From Nocardioides lacusdianchii (GTDB taxonomy: Bacteria; Actinomycetota; Actinomycetes; Propionibacteriales; Nocardioidaceae): 64,000 nt of DNA. A program made the translations under genes and the position numbers. Below the pieces are notes generated by a model that saw nothing but the letters and a program-made list of their open reading frames with translations, searched no databases and was not told the DNA's origin. Shown here piece by piece: positions 7,900 through 16,100 of this stretch. Location: the NCBI RefSeq assembly GCF_020102855.1, contig NZ_JADHZD010000010.1, forward strand, positions 62,001 through 126,000, in the 5' to 3' direction. Numbering within the stretch: the first letter of the stretch is position 1; each line of letters opens with the position of its first letter.

Positions 7900-9417
7900 G
7901 TGTCTGCTGCCACCGAGCCTATGGCCCCGCCCGCCACCGTCGAACCCAGCGTGCGCGCCGCCCTGCGGTCGCCGAAGATGCTGCGCACCGAGGTGCTGGC
8001 CGGTCTCGTCGTCGCGCTCGCGCTGATCCCCGAGGCGATCTCGTTCTCGATCATCGCCGGCGTCGACCCCCGCATCGGCCTGTTCGCCTCCTTCACGATG
8101 GCCGTCTCCATCGCCTTCCTCGGCGGGCGCCCGGCGATGATCTCGGCCGCGACCGGAGCGATCGCGCTGGTCATCGCCCCGGTGATGCGCGACCACGGCT
8201 ACGACTACCTCGTCGCCACCGTGCTGCTCGGCGGCCTGATCCAGATCGCGCTCGGCCTCGGCGGCTTCGGCAAGCTGATGCGCTTCATCCCGCGCTCGGT
8301 GATGGTCGGGTTCGTCAACGCCCTCGCGATCCTCATCTTCATGGCGCAGGTCCCCTACCTGGTCGACGTGCCGTGGCTGGTCTACCCGATGGTCGCCGTG
8401 GGCCTGGCGATCATGGTCGCGCTGCCGCGCGTCACCACCGTCGTGCCCGCCCCGCTCGTCGCGATCGTCGCCCTCACCGGCTTCACGGTGCTGGCCTCGC
8501 TCTCGGTGCCCGACGTCGGCGACGAGGGCGAGCTGCCCGACAGCCTGCCCGAGCTGTTCTTCCCCGACGTCCCGTGGACGCTCGAGACCCTGCAGATCAT
8601 CGCCCCCTACGCGATGGCCATGGCGGTCGTCGGCCTGCTCGAGTCGCTGCTCACGGCCAAGCTCGTCGACGACATCACCGACACCCGCTCCAGCAAGACC
8701 CGCGAGTCTTGGGGCCAGGGTGCTGCCAACGTCATCACCGGCTTCTTCGGCGGCATGGGTGGTTGCGCGATGATCGGGCAGACCCTGATCAACGTGAACG
8801 TCTCCCGTGCCCGCACCCGGATCTCGACCTTCCTCGCCGGCGTCTTCCTGCTGATCCTCGTCGTCGGGCTCGGCGACGTGGTCGCGATCATCCCGATGGC
8901 CGCGCTGGTCGCGGTGATGATCCTGGTCTCGGTCGGCACCTTCGACTGGCACTCCATCCAGCCGGCCACCCTGCGCCGCATGCCGAAGTCGGAGACCACC
9001 GTCATGGTCGCGACCGTCGCAGTCACCGTCGCGACGCACAACCTCGCCATCGGCGTCGTGGTCGGCGTCCTGGTCGCGATGACGCTCTTCGCCCGCCGCG
9101 TCGCCCACCTCACCGAGGTCCAGCGCGAGGTCGTCGAGGACCGCAACGGCGTCCCGACCGCGGTCTACCGCGTCACCGGCCAGCTGTTCTTCGCCTCCAG
9201 CAACGACCTCTACACCCAGTTCGGCTACGCCGAGGACCCCGACGCCGTCGTCATCGACCTCACCGACTCCCACGTCTGGGACGCCTCGACCGTCGCCTCG
9301 CTCGACGCCATCACCACCCAGTACGCCCGCAAGGGCAAGAGCGTGCAGATCATCGGGCTCAACCCCTCCAGCGCCGAGCGCCACGAGCGGCTCAGCGGGT
9401 CGCTGCCGTCGCACTGA
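7900..9417 (+). CDS. SulP family inorganic anion transporter with STAS domain
   Basis: The 505-residue protein has the SulP opening (LRTEVLAGLVVALALIPEAISFSIIAGVDPRIGLF in pieces from about residue 28), roughly 11-12 membrane segments and a cytoplasmic STAS domain from about residue 405 (YRVTGQLFFASSNDLYTQF, VIDLTDSHVWDASTVASLD). SulP proteins carry sulfate, bicarbonate or other anions, often with Na+ or H+. Substrate cannot be read here. The gene is probably controlled by the divergent MerR protein, and the GTG start lies 8 bases after its -10 box. Confidence 0.93.
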   Translation: MSAATEPMAPPATVEPSVRAALRSPKMLRTEVLAGLVVALALIPEAISFSIIAGVDPRIGLFASFTMAVSIAFLGGRPAMISAATGAIALVIAPVMRDHGYDYLVATVLLGGLIQIALGLGGFGKLMRFIPRSVMVGFVNALAILIFMAQVPYLVDVPWLVYPMVAVGLAIMVALPRVTTVVPAPLVAIVALTGFTVLASLSVPDVGDEGELPDSLPELFFPDVPWTLETLQIIAPYAMAMAVVGLLESLLTAKLVDDITDTRSSKTRESWGQGAANVITGFFGGMGGCAMIGQTLINVNVSRARTRISTFLAGVFLLILVVGLGDVVAIIPMAALVAVMILVSVGTFDWHSIQPATLRRMPKSETTVMVATVAVTVATHNLAIGVVVGVLVAMTLFARRVAHLTEVQREVVEDRNGVPTAVYRVTGQLFFASSNDLYTQFGYAEDPDAVVIDLTDSHVWDASTVASLDAITTQYARKGKSVQIIGLNPSSAERHERLSGSLPSH

Positions 9418-9496
9418 CGCGCCCTCGGGTGGGCGACGTCGTACGCCGTCGTGGCAGGATGCTGCCCGCCGCGGAACCTCCGGGAACCGTGGCAAC

Positions 9497-9572
9497 GCCC
9501 CAGTAGCTCAGTGGATAGAGCAGCCGCCTCCTAAGCGAAAGGTCGCAAGTTCGACTCTTGCCTGGGGCACCA
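9497..9572 (+). tRNA. tRNA-Arg (anticodon CCT), CCA encoded
   Basis: A full cloverleaf is visible. The acceptor arm gccccag/ctggggc is perfect, the D stem is gctc/gagc, the T arm gcaag-ttcgact-cttgc is perfect, the discriminator is A (9569) and CCA is at 9570-9572. The anticodon loop ctcctaa places CCT at 9530-9532, reading AGG. The anticodon stem (9523-9527 with 9535-9539) pairs at only three of five positions: G27 faces A43 and C28 faces A42. Confidence 0.95.
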
Positions 9573-9600
9573 GCAGCCGTCGGAAGGCCGACGGTCCAAG

Positions 9601-10353
9601 CTAGATCGTGTGCCCGCCGTTGACCGAGATCCGCTGGCCGGTGATGAAGCCGCCCGCGTCGGAGACCAGGTGGGCCACCGTCGCGGCGACGTCGTCGGGC
9701 GTGCCCATCCGTCGCAGCGGGACGTCGGCGACGTACGAGTCGGTGCTGATGCCGGCGTGGCGCTCGACCGGGATCCACCCGGGCTGGACGAGGTTGACGG
9801 TGACGCCGTCGGGTCCCAGCTCCTTCGCCCACACCCGGGTGAGCCCGACCTGCGCGTTCTTCGCAGCGACGTACGCCGACATGCCGGGCGTGGCCCGGTC
9901 CGCCATGTCGGAGCCGATCAGGATCACCCGCCCGCCGCCCGCCGATCGCATGGACGGCAGCGCGGCCTGCAGGAGCAGGGTGGGGCTCTTGACGAAGAAC
10001 TCCAGCTGGTCGAGGTGGGCCCGCCACGACAGGTCGTCCACGCCGACCTCCGGCTGCGGGCCGGTGGCGTTGGCGACGACCGCGGTCACGGGGCCGAGGG
10101 TCGTGGAGACCCGGGCGAAGAGGTCGACGACCCCGTCCTCGTCGACGACGTCGGCCCCGAACGCCTCGGCAACGCCGCCGGCGCTCCTGATGCGATCGAC
10201 GACGGCCTCGGCGCCTTCGCGCCCGCGCAGGTAGTTCACCGCGACGGGCCGACCGGCAGCCGCGAGGCGGACGGCGATGGCCGCGCCAAGTCCGCGCGAC
10301 GCGCCGGTGACGAGTGCGACACCCTCGGCGGCGCCGGGCTCAGACGGTGTCAC
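9601..10353 (-). CDS. SDR family oxidoreductase
   Basis: The 250-residue classical short-chain dehydrogenase/reductase has the Rossmann motif TGASRGLG near residues 13-20, NATGP in place of the usual NNAG, a catalytic Ser in LIGSDMAD and YVAAK as YxxxK. It ends with the FITGQRISVNGGHTI pattern typical of FabG-like members. It is last gene of the sugar operon: its GTG start overlaps the end of the LacI gene by 14 bases. This suggests it oxidises or reduces a product of the imported sugar, but the substrate is unknown. Confidence 0.88.
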   Translation of the reverse strand: MTPSEPGAAEGVALVTGASRGLGAAIAVRLAAAGRPVAVNYLRGREGAEAVVDRIRSAGGVAEAFGADVVDEDGVVDLFARVSTTLGPVTAVVANATGPQPEVGVDDLSWRAHLDQLEFFVKSPTLLLQAALPSMRSAGGGRVILIGSDMADRATPGMSAYVAAKNAQVGLTRVWAKELGPDGVTVNLVQPGWIPVERHAGISTDSYVADVPLRRMGTPDDVAATVAHLVSDAGGFITGQRISVNGGHTI

Positions 10354-11371
10354 GACGGACCAGCTCCGGCACGAAGACGACGCGACGCGGCGCACCGCGT
10401 CCGCCCTGGGCGATCGCCTCGACCAGGAGCCGGACCGCCTCGGTGACCATCTGGTCGATCGGGTTGCGCAGCGTGGTGAGGGGCGGCTGGGTGCGCTCGG
10501 CGACGCCGAGGTCGTCGTAGCCCACGATCGCGACGTCGTCGGGGACCCGGATGCCACGGGCCCCGAGCTCGCGCATCGCGCCGAGTGCCATGAGGTCGGA
10601 CGCGGCGAAGATGCCGTCGATGTCGCCGCCGCCGTCGGCGTCGAGCAGCTCGGCACAGGCCGTGGTCCCGCTGTGCTCGGTGAAGTCGCCGTGGGCGACC
10701 CGGTTGCTGTCCAGCCCCGCTGCGTCCAGCTCCTGGCGCCAGCCCGCGAGGCGGTCGTGGCCGGCGCGCATGTCGCGTGGTCCGGCGATCGTGGCGATCG
10801 TGCGCCGGCCGCCGTCGATGAGGACGCGCACGGCCTGGGCCGCCGCACCGGCGTTGTCGCTGTCGACGACGGGGACCCGCTCGGCGCCGATCCACGGGGC
10901 GCCGATGAACACGCACGGCAGCCCGAGGTCGGAGAGGTGCTCGGCGAGGCGGTCGTCGCGGTGGTGGGAGGCGACGATGGCGCCGTCGACGTAGCGCCCG
11001 CGCAGGTAGAGCAGCATGCGGTCCTCGTCGCCCGGCTGGGCGAGCAGGAGCACGAGCTGCAGGTCGCGCTCGCGCAGCGATCGCGCCACGGCGTGCAGCA
11101 TCCGCGCGAAGAACGGGTCGGAGAAGACGCGCTCGTCCGACTCGGGCAGGATCACCGCGACGGAGCCGGTCCGCTGCATGACCAGGGACCGGGCGGCACC
11201 GTTCGGCGTGTAGCCGAGCTCGCGCGCGGCGTCGACGACCGCGGCCTGCGCCTTCGCACTGACCTTGGACCTGCCGTTGAGCGCACGCGACGCCGTCGCC
11301 TTGCTGACCCCCGCCAGCCTGGCCACCTCGTCCAGCGTGGACGCGTGCCCGTTCACCACCACCTGGGTCAC
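10340..11371 (-). CDS. LacI family transcriptional regulator of the sugar operon
   Basis: The 343-residue protein has an N-terminal LacI helix-turn-helix (TLDEVARLAGVSKATASRAL, about residues 10-30) with the hinge region, then a periplasmic-binding-like sensor domain from GSVAVILPESDERVFSDPFF to the C-terminus. It lies between the beta-glucosidase and SDR genes, with a GTGA overlap upstream. Its probable targets are the 18-base palindrome at 15953-15970 and the related site at 16054-16071. The inducer is probably the sugar imported by the ABC system or its glucosidase product. Confidence 0.92.
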   Translation of the reverse strand: MTQVVVNGHASTLDEVARLAGVSKATASRALNGRSKVSAKAQAAVVDAARELGYTPNGAARSLVMQRTGSVAVILPESDERVFSDPFFARMLHAVARSLRERDLQLVLLLAQPGDEDRMLLYLRGRYVDGAIVASHHRDDRLAEHLSDLGLPCVFIGAPWIGAERVPVVDSDNAGAAAQAVRVLIDGGRRTIATIAGPRDMRAGHDRLAGWRQELDAAGLDSNRVAHGDFTEHSGTTACAELLDADGGGDIDGIFAASDLMALGAMRELGARGIRVPDDVAIVGYDDLGVAERTQPPLTTLRNPIDQMVTEAVRLLVEAIAQGGRGAPRRVVFVPELVRRDTV

Positions 11372-12810
11372 GCTACTGGCAGGCCGTTCGTCGCGGCCAC
11401 CTCCGCGAACCACCGCGCGCTGTCCTTGGGCGTGCGCACCTGGGTGTCGTAGTCGACGTGGACGATGCCGAAGCGGTGGGCGTAGCCGTAGCTCCACTCG
11501 AAGTTGTCCATCAGCGACCACACGAAGTAGCCACGCACGTCGACGCCGACGTCGATCGCGTCCCGCACCGCGTGCAAGTGCTGCTCGATGAACTCCAGCC
11601 GGCCGGTGTCGTGGATCGCGCCGTCCTCCACGACGTCGTCGGCCATCGCACCGTTCTCGGTGATGTAGATCGGCGGCGCGCCGTAGGCGTCCCTCAGCCG
11701 GACCAGCAGACGCGTCAGTGCGCCCGGGTCGATCTCCCAGTCGCGGTCGGTGGTCGGCCGTCCGGTCCGCGGGAACACGAAGCCACCCCCGGGGTACGGC
11801 GACTCGCGCGGGCGCGTCGAGTGCTCGATCCGGCTCCCGAGGAGCTCGCCCGGCTCGGCGTCGTACGGCAGTGCCGCGGGGAGGTCGGGGTGGTAGAAGT
11901 TCACGCCGAGGAAGTCGGTCGGCGCGCTGATCAGCTCGAGGTCGCCGTCGAGGACGAAGTCCTCCCAGCGCCGGCCCTCGAAGAGCATGCCGGCGGTGTC
12001 GCGGGACAGGTCGTCGGCGTACTTGCCGAGGAACAGCGGGTCGAGGAAGACCCGGTTGTGGAAGCCGTCGAGCCGTCGCGCCGCCTCGACGTCGTCCTCG
12101 CGGGTCGGGTCGAAGGGGTCGGCCACGGTCGGGTTGAGGGTGATGCCCACCGCCTTCCCGTTCTCGGGGGTGCCACCTCGACGGCGGAACTCGTCGACGA
12201 AGAGTCCGTGGCCGAGGAGCAGGTGGTGCGCGGCGACGACCCCGGCGACTCCCTCGCTGCGGCCGGGCGCGTGGCCGCCACTCGTGTAGCCCATGAACGC
12301 CGAGCACCAGGGCTCGTTGTGGGTCGTCCAGCTGTCCACACGGTCGCCGAGCACGTCGTGCACGGTCATCGCGTAGTCGAGGAACCGGTGCGCGGTGTCG
12401 CGGTTGGTCCAGCCGCCCTCGTCCTCCAGCGCCTGCGGGAGGTCCCAGTGGTAGAGGGTCAGCCAGGGCGTGATGCCGGCCCCGAGCAGCTCGTCGGTGA
12501 GCCTGCTGTAGAAGTCCAGCCCGGCGGCGTTCACCGAACCACCGTCGGGGCACACGCGCGGCCAGGCGACGGAGAAGCGGTACGACGCGAGCTGGAGCTC
12601 CTTCATCATGGCGACGTCCTGCGGCATCCGGTCGTAGTGCTCGCACGCGACGTCGCCGGTGTCGCCACCGAGGATCGCGCCGGGCACCCGCGAGAAGGTG
12701 TCCCAGATGGACGGCGTACGCCCGTCGGCCGCCACCGCACCCTCGATCTGGTAGCTCGCCGCAGCGGCCCCCCAGAGGAAGTCGGACGGAAAGGGTCGGA
12801 TGGTCGTCAT
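11368..12810 (-). CDS. GH1 family beta-glucosidase
   Basis: The 480-residue glycoside hydrolase family 1 enzyme starts FPSDFLWGAAAASYQIEGA. Its acid/base is Glu166 in TTHNEPW and its nucleophile Glu385 in IYITENGA. The C-terminal MDNFEWSYGYAHRFGIVHVD is typical of the family. There is no signal peptide, so it acts in the cytoplasm on beta-glucosides or similar oligosaccharides brought in by the ABC transporter. The ATG overlaps the upstream permease stop (ATGA). Confidence 0.95.
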   Translation of the reverse strand: MTTIRPFPSDFLWGAAAASYQIEGAVAADGRTPSIWDTFSRVPGAILGGDTGDVACEHYDRMPQDVAMMKELQLASYRFSVAWPRVCPDGGSVNAAGLDFYSRLTDELLGAGITPWLTLYHWDLPQALEDEGGWTNRDTAHRFLDYAMTVHDVLGDRVDSWTTHNEPWCSAFMGYTSGGHAPGRSEGVAGVVAAHHLLLGHGLFVDEFRRRGGTPENGKAVGITLNPTVADPFDPTREDDVEAARRLDGFHNRVFLDPLFLGKYADDLSRDTAGMLFEGRRWEDFVLDGDLELISAPTDFLGVNFYHPDLPAALPYDAEPGELLGSRIEHSTRPRESPYPGGGFVFPRTGRPTTDRDWEIDPGALTRLLVRLRDAYGAPPIYITENGAMADDVVEDGAIHDTGRLEFIEQHLHAVRDAIDVGVDVRGYFVWSLMDNFEWSYGYAHRFGIVHVDYDTQVRTPKDSARWFAEVAATNGLPVA

Positions 12811-13637
12811 CCCTTGACGGCTCCTTGCATGATGCCGGCCACGAGCTGGCGGCCGGTCGCGATGAACAGAAGTAGCAGCGGGATCGTCGCGAGCAGGGTG
12901 CCGGCCTGCAGCAGCGCGATGTCGGCGATGCCGCCCGCTGGCGCGATCTTGAGCTGGTCGAGCGCGGTCTGGAGGGTCTGGACGTCGGAGCCCTGCAAGA
13001 TCAGCAGGGGCCACATGAACTCGGTCCAGGTCTGCATGAAGGTGAACAGCGCCAGGATCGCCATCGCCGGGCGCGCCGCAGGCACCGCGACCGTCCAGAA
13101 CGTGCGCAGCTGCGAGCAGCCGTCGACGCGGGCGGCCTCGATCAGCTCGTCGGGGATCGCGTCGAGGAGGTACTGACGCATGAAGAAGACCCCGAACGCG
13201 GTGACCAGGAAGGGCAGGACCACCGCGGTGCGGGTCCCCGTGAGGTCGAGGTTGCTGAAGGTCTTCAGCAGGGGCACGAACGCCAGCTGCGTGGGCACCG
13301 CCATCGTGGCGACGACGAAGGCCATGGCCACGTTGCTCCCGCGGAAGCGCAGCTTGGCGAAGGAGTAGCCGGCGAGCGTGGAGAAGAACACGACGGAGGC
13401 CGCCGAGATCCCCGAGATCAGCACCGAGTTCGCGAGCGCCGACCAGAAGTCGATCTGGTCGAAGACGCGACGGGCGTTGTCGAGGAAGTAGCCGCCGGGG
13501 TAGAGCGGCAGCGGGCTCTGGATGGCACGTTCCTTGGTCACCGAGCCGATGACGAAGGACCAGTAGAGCGGGAACGTCGAGCCCAGCACGAAGGCGGACA
13601 GCAGGCCGTAGACGAGGAACCCGGGACGCCGGCTCAC
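12807..13637 (-). CDS. Carbohydrate ABC transporter permease (MalG type)
   Basis: The 276-residue permease has six predicted membrane segments and the EAA coupling loop (ELIEAARVDGCSQLRTFWTVAVPAARPA in two blocks, about residues 180-205). It closes with GIMQGAVKG. It pairs with the MalF-type permease encoded just upstream. No ATPase gene is present in the operon, as often seen in actinobacteria where one shared MsiK-type ATPase energises many sugar transporters. The GTG start overlaps the previous stop. Confidence 0.93.
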   Translation of the reverse strand: MSRRPGFLVYGLLSAFVLGSTFPLYWSFVIGSVTKERAIQSPLPLYPGGYFLDNARRVFDQIDFWSALANSVLISGISAASVVFFSTLAGYSFAKLRFRGSNVAMAFVVATMAVPTQLAFVPLLKTFSNLDLTGTRTAVVLPFLVTAFGVFFMRQYLLDAIPDELIEAARVDGCSQLRTFWTVAVPAARPAMAILALFTFMQTWTEFMWPLLILQGSDVQTLQTALDQLKIAPAGGIADIALLQAGTLLATIPLLLLFIATGRQLVAGIMQGAVKG

Positions 13638-14638
13638 CGCTCCCCCCTCCTCTGGACCTGACGCGTGATGGCGTAGTTGAGCAGCGCGATGCCGATGATG
13701 ATGAGGACGATGATCCACGTCGCCGCAGCCGCACGGGGGTAGGGATCGGTGCCGCTGTTGGAGGTGTTGAAGACGTACATCGTCAGCGTCTGGTACTGGT
13801 AGTCCGCCCCGCCCTGGAACTGCAGGTTGGTGTCGAACAGCCGCGGCTCGGTGAAGATCTGCATCCCGCCGATGGTGGCGGTGATGATGACGAAGAGCAT
13901 GGTGGGCCGGATCGACGGCAGCGTGACGTGGAAGAACTGCTGCACGCGGCTGGCGCCGTCGATCGCGGCGGCCTCGTAGAGCTGGCGCGGGATCGCCTGG
14001 AGCGCAGCCAGGATGATCAAGGTGTTGTAGCCGGTCCAGCGGTAGTTGACCATCGTGGCGATGGCCGTCCAGCTGGCGAACCGGTCGGTGTGCCAGGCCA
14101 CGCCGGAGAGTCCGACGGCGCGGAGCACCTCGTTGGCCAGGCCGGTCTTGTCGGCGAAGATGCTGCCGAAGATGAGCGCGGCCGCGGCCGGCGCGACGAC
14201 GAACGGGAGCAGCACGCTCATCCGCCACCAGGTGCGTCCGCGCAGCGGGGTGTCGAGCATGGCGGCGACGACCGTGGCGACGACCACCTGAGGCACGGCC
14301 GAGAGCACGAAGATGCCGATGGTGTTCCAGAAGGCCTTGTGGAACACCGGGTCGGTGAGCACGTGGCCGTAGTTGGCGAACCCGACGCCCTCGCCGTGGG
14401 TGAGCCCGTAGCGGGGCCAGGAGAAGAACGAGAGGTAGCCCGAGTAGACCATCGGGTAGACGCCGATGACGAGGAAGAGCGCGAAGAACGGCACGACGTA
14501 GAGGTAGGGCGAGAAGCGGAAGTCCCAGTGGGAGAGCTTCTGCCGCCACGTCAGCCCGGGAGGCGGGACCGGCGAGCCCGTCGCCGGGGAGGTCGCGAGG
14601 ACCTCCCCGGCGGGGGCGTCGGTGCGGGTCACGGACAT
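13634..14638 (-). CDS. Carbohydrate ABC transporter permease (MalF type)
   Basis: The 334-residue permease has a cytoplasmic Pro/Thr-rich N-terminus of about 35 residues, six membrane segments and the EAA loop (YEAAAIDGASRVQQFFHVTLPSIRP in two blocks, about residues 225-250). It forms the heterodimeric channel with the next gene. Its ATG lies 2 bases after the binding-protein stop, so the three transport genes form one tight unit. Confidence 0.93.
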   Translation of the reverse strand: MSVTRTDAPAGEVLATSPATGSPVPPPGLTWRQKLSHWDFRFSPYLYVVPFFALFLVIGVYPMVYSGYLSFFSWPRYGLTHGEGVGFANYGHVLTDPVFHKAFWNTIGIFVLSAVPQVVVATVVAAMLDTPLRGRTWWRMSVLLPFVVAPAAAALIFGSIFADKTGLANEVLRAVGLSGVAWHTDRFASWTAIATMVNYRWTGYNTLIILAALQAIPRQLYEAAAIDGASRVQQFFHVTLPSIRPTMLFVIITATIGGMQIFTEPRLFDTNLQFQGGADYQYQTLTMYVFNTSNSGTDPYPRAAAATWIIVLIIIGIALLNYAITRQVQRRGER

Positions 14639-14640
14639 GG

Positions 14641-15924
14641 TCAGGACAGGCCGTCGACGGCCTGGGTGAAGGTCTCCCAGGACTCGTCCGGCGAGGCGCC
14701 CTCGTCGACGCGCTGGATCGCGGTCTGGAAGAGGCCGAGGATGTCGGAGTACATGTCGCCCTTGTAGGGACGGCCCGGCTCCACCGCGGCGGCGCGGTCG
14801 GCGAGGATCACCGCGGTCGGGGCGTCGTTGAAGTAGGGGTCGGTCGCGTTCTCGGCGGCCAGGCTCTCCTGCGCCTCGACGTTGGCGGGGTAGTTGCCGG
14901 CGGCCTCGAACGCCGCGAGCTCCTGGTCGGCGTCGGTGAGCCAGGCGGCGAGCTCCTGGGCCTCCTCCTGGTGCTCCGACATGGCGGGCACGGCGAGGTA
15001 GGAGCCTCCCCAGTTGCCGCCGCCACCCGGGAACGCGTTGGCGATGTCCCAGCCCTCGACCTCGGGCGCGTTGGACTTGATGTTGGAGAACATCCAGCCC
15101 GGGCACGGCATCGTGGCGAAGCCGTCGTTGGTGAAGTTGGCGGTCCAGTCCTCCTTCCACTGCACGACGCGCGGCGAGAGCGTCGTGGAGTAGCCGGTGA
15201 CGGTGTCCCAGACCAGCTCGAGCTCGGCGTTCTCCACGTCGATCGTGTTGTCGGCCGTCTGGAACGGGAACTCCGCCTGGTTCAGCATCGCCTGGGCGAT
15301 CGAGCCGCTGGAGTCGTACCACTTGGTGTCGGGCAGCGCTGCCGTGAGCTCCTCGCCGGCGGCGAAGTAGGAGTCCCAGGTCTCGAAGATCGCCTCGACC
15401 TCCTCGCGGTCCGAGGGCAGGCCGGCCTTCTCGAACAGGTCGGCGCGGTAGCAGAAGGCCTCCGGGCCGGCGTCGGTCGGATAGCCGACCTGCTTGCCGT
15501 CCGCGGTCTGCCCGGCCTTGTACGCGTACTCGACCCAGCGGTCGTCGAGCGAGGAGTCCGAGATGTCGGCGAACTGGTCGGAGGCGCCCTCGGAGAGGAA
15601 CTGCGGCATTGCGTCGCCCTCGACGGCGACGATGTCGGTGAGGCCGTCCCCGGCCTGCAGCTTCTGGGTGAGCGTCTGCTTCCACGGGTCCCAGTCGGCG
15701 ATCTTGGTCATCTCGACCGTGAAGGGCCGGTCGGGGTCGGCGTTCCACTCCTCGATCAGCGCGTCGTAGCCGAAGTCGCTGAACGTGGTGATGGTGAGGA
15801 CGTCGTCCTTGCCGAGCGAGGCCTGGCTGGCCTCGGAGTCGCCGCCGCAGGCGGCCGTCGTGCCGGCCACGAGTGCCAGGGCGGCACCGACGGCGGCCTT
15901 TCGTCGAGTGGTGGAGTGGCGCAT
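14641..15924 (-). CDS. Sugar ABC transporter substrate-binding lipoprotein
   Basis: The 427-residue protein has a lipoprotein signal with the lipobox GTTAAC (Cys about 26), then an MalE/family 1 extracellular solute-binding fold (VLTITTFSDFGYDALIEEW, DIVAVEGDAMPQFL, GYPTDAGPEAFCYRADLFEKAG in pieces). It captures the sugar outside the membrane for the two permeases. The ATG at 15924 is preferred over an upstream in-frame ATG because it starts the basic n-region of the signal peptide and follows a gagga Shine-Dalgarno. Confidence 0.93.
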   Translation of the reverse strand: MRHSTTRRKAAVGAALALVAGTTAACGGDSEASQASLGKDDVLTITTFSDFGYDALIEEWNADPDRPFTVEMTKIADWDPWKQTLTQKLQAGDGLTDIVAVEGDAMPQFLSEGASDQFADISDSSLDDRWVEYAYKAGQTADGKQVGYPTDAGPEAFCYRADLFEKAGLPSDREEVEAIFETWDSYFAAGEELTAALPDTKWYDSSGSIAQAMLNQAEFPFQTADNTIDVENAELELVWDTVTGYSTTLSPRVVQWKEDWTANFTNDGFATMPCPGWMFSNIKSNAPEVEGWDIANAFPGGGGNWGGSYLAVPAMSEHQEEAQELAAWLTDADQELAAFEAAGNYPANVEAQESLAAENATDPYFNDAPTAVILADRAAAVEPGRPYKGDMYSDILGLFQTAIQRVDEGASPDESWETFTQAVDGLS

Positions 15925-15952
15925 GTCTGGTGCTCCTCGCGATCGAACCGAT

Positions 15953-15970
15953 GGTGGAATCGATTCCACC
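15953..15970. promoter_or_regulatory. Perfect LacI-type operator O1 (sugar operon)
   Basis: ggtggaatcgattccacc is a perfect 18-base palindrome with the central CG typical of LacI-family operators. It lies between the probable minus-strand promoter (TTGACG 16013-16008, N19, TAGTTT 15988-15983) and the binding-protein ATG at 15924. A bound repressor would therefore block transcription just past +1. The LacI gene is the fifth gene of the same operon, implying autoregulation. Confidence 0.85.
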
Positions 15971-16053
15971 GCTGCTGTCCCGAAACTATGACCGGCGTCA
16001 CATGGTGCGTCAAGGGGTCACCGCCAAATCGATGGCAGGCACGCTCAAATCAA

Positions 16054-16071
16054 GGTGCAAACGATTCCATT
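16054..16071. promoter_or_regulatory. Second LacI-type operator O2 in front of the SMP-30 gene
   Basis: ggtgcaaacgattccatt matches O1 at 14 of 18 positions, with one nearly intact half-site (cgattcca). It covers the expected -35 position of the leaderless SMP-30 promoter, whose -10 is TACCAT at 16089-16094. The centres of O1 and O2 are 101 bases apart, which would allow DNA looping and joint control of both divergent units. Confidence 0.65.
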
Positions 16072-16100
16072 TCCGGCCCGCCACCGCCTACCATCGCGCC

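Noticed and set aside
7642..9495. 617-codon minus-strand frame over the SulP gene
   Set aside because: His/Asp/Arg-rich shadow of a gene with clear SulP and STAS features.
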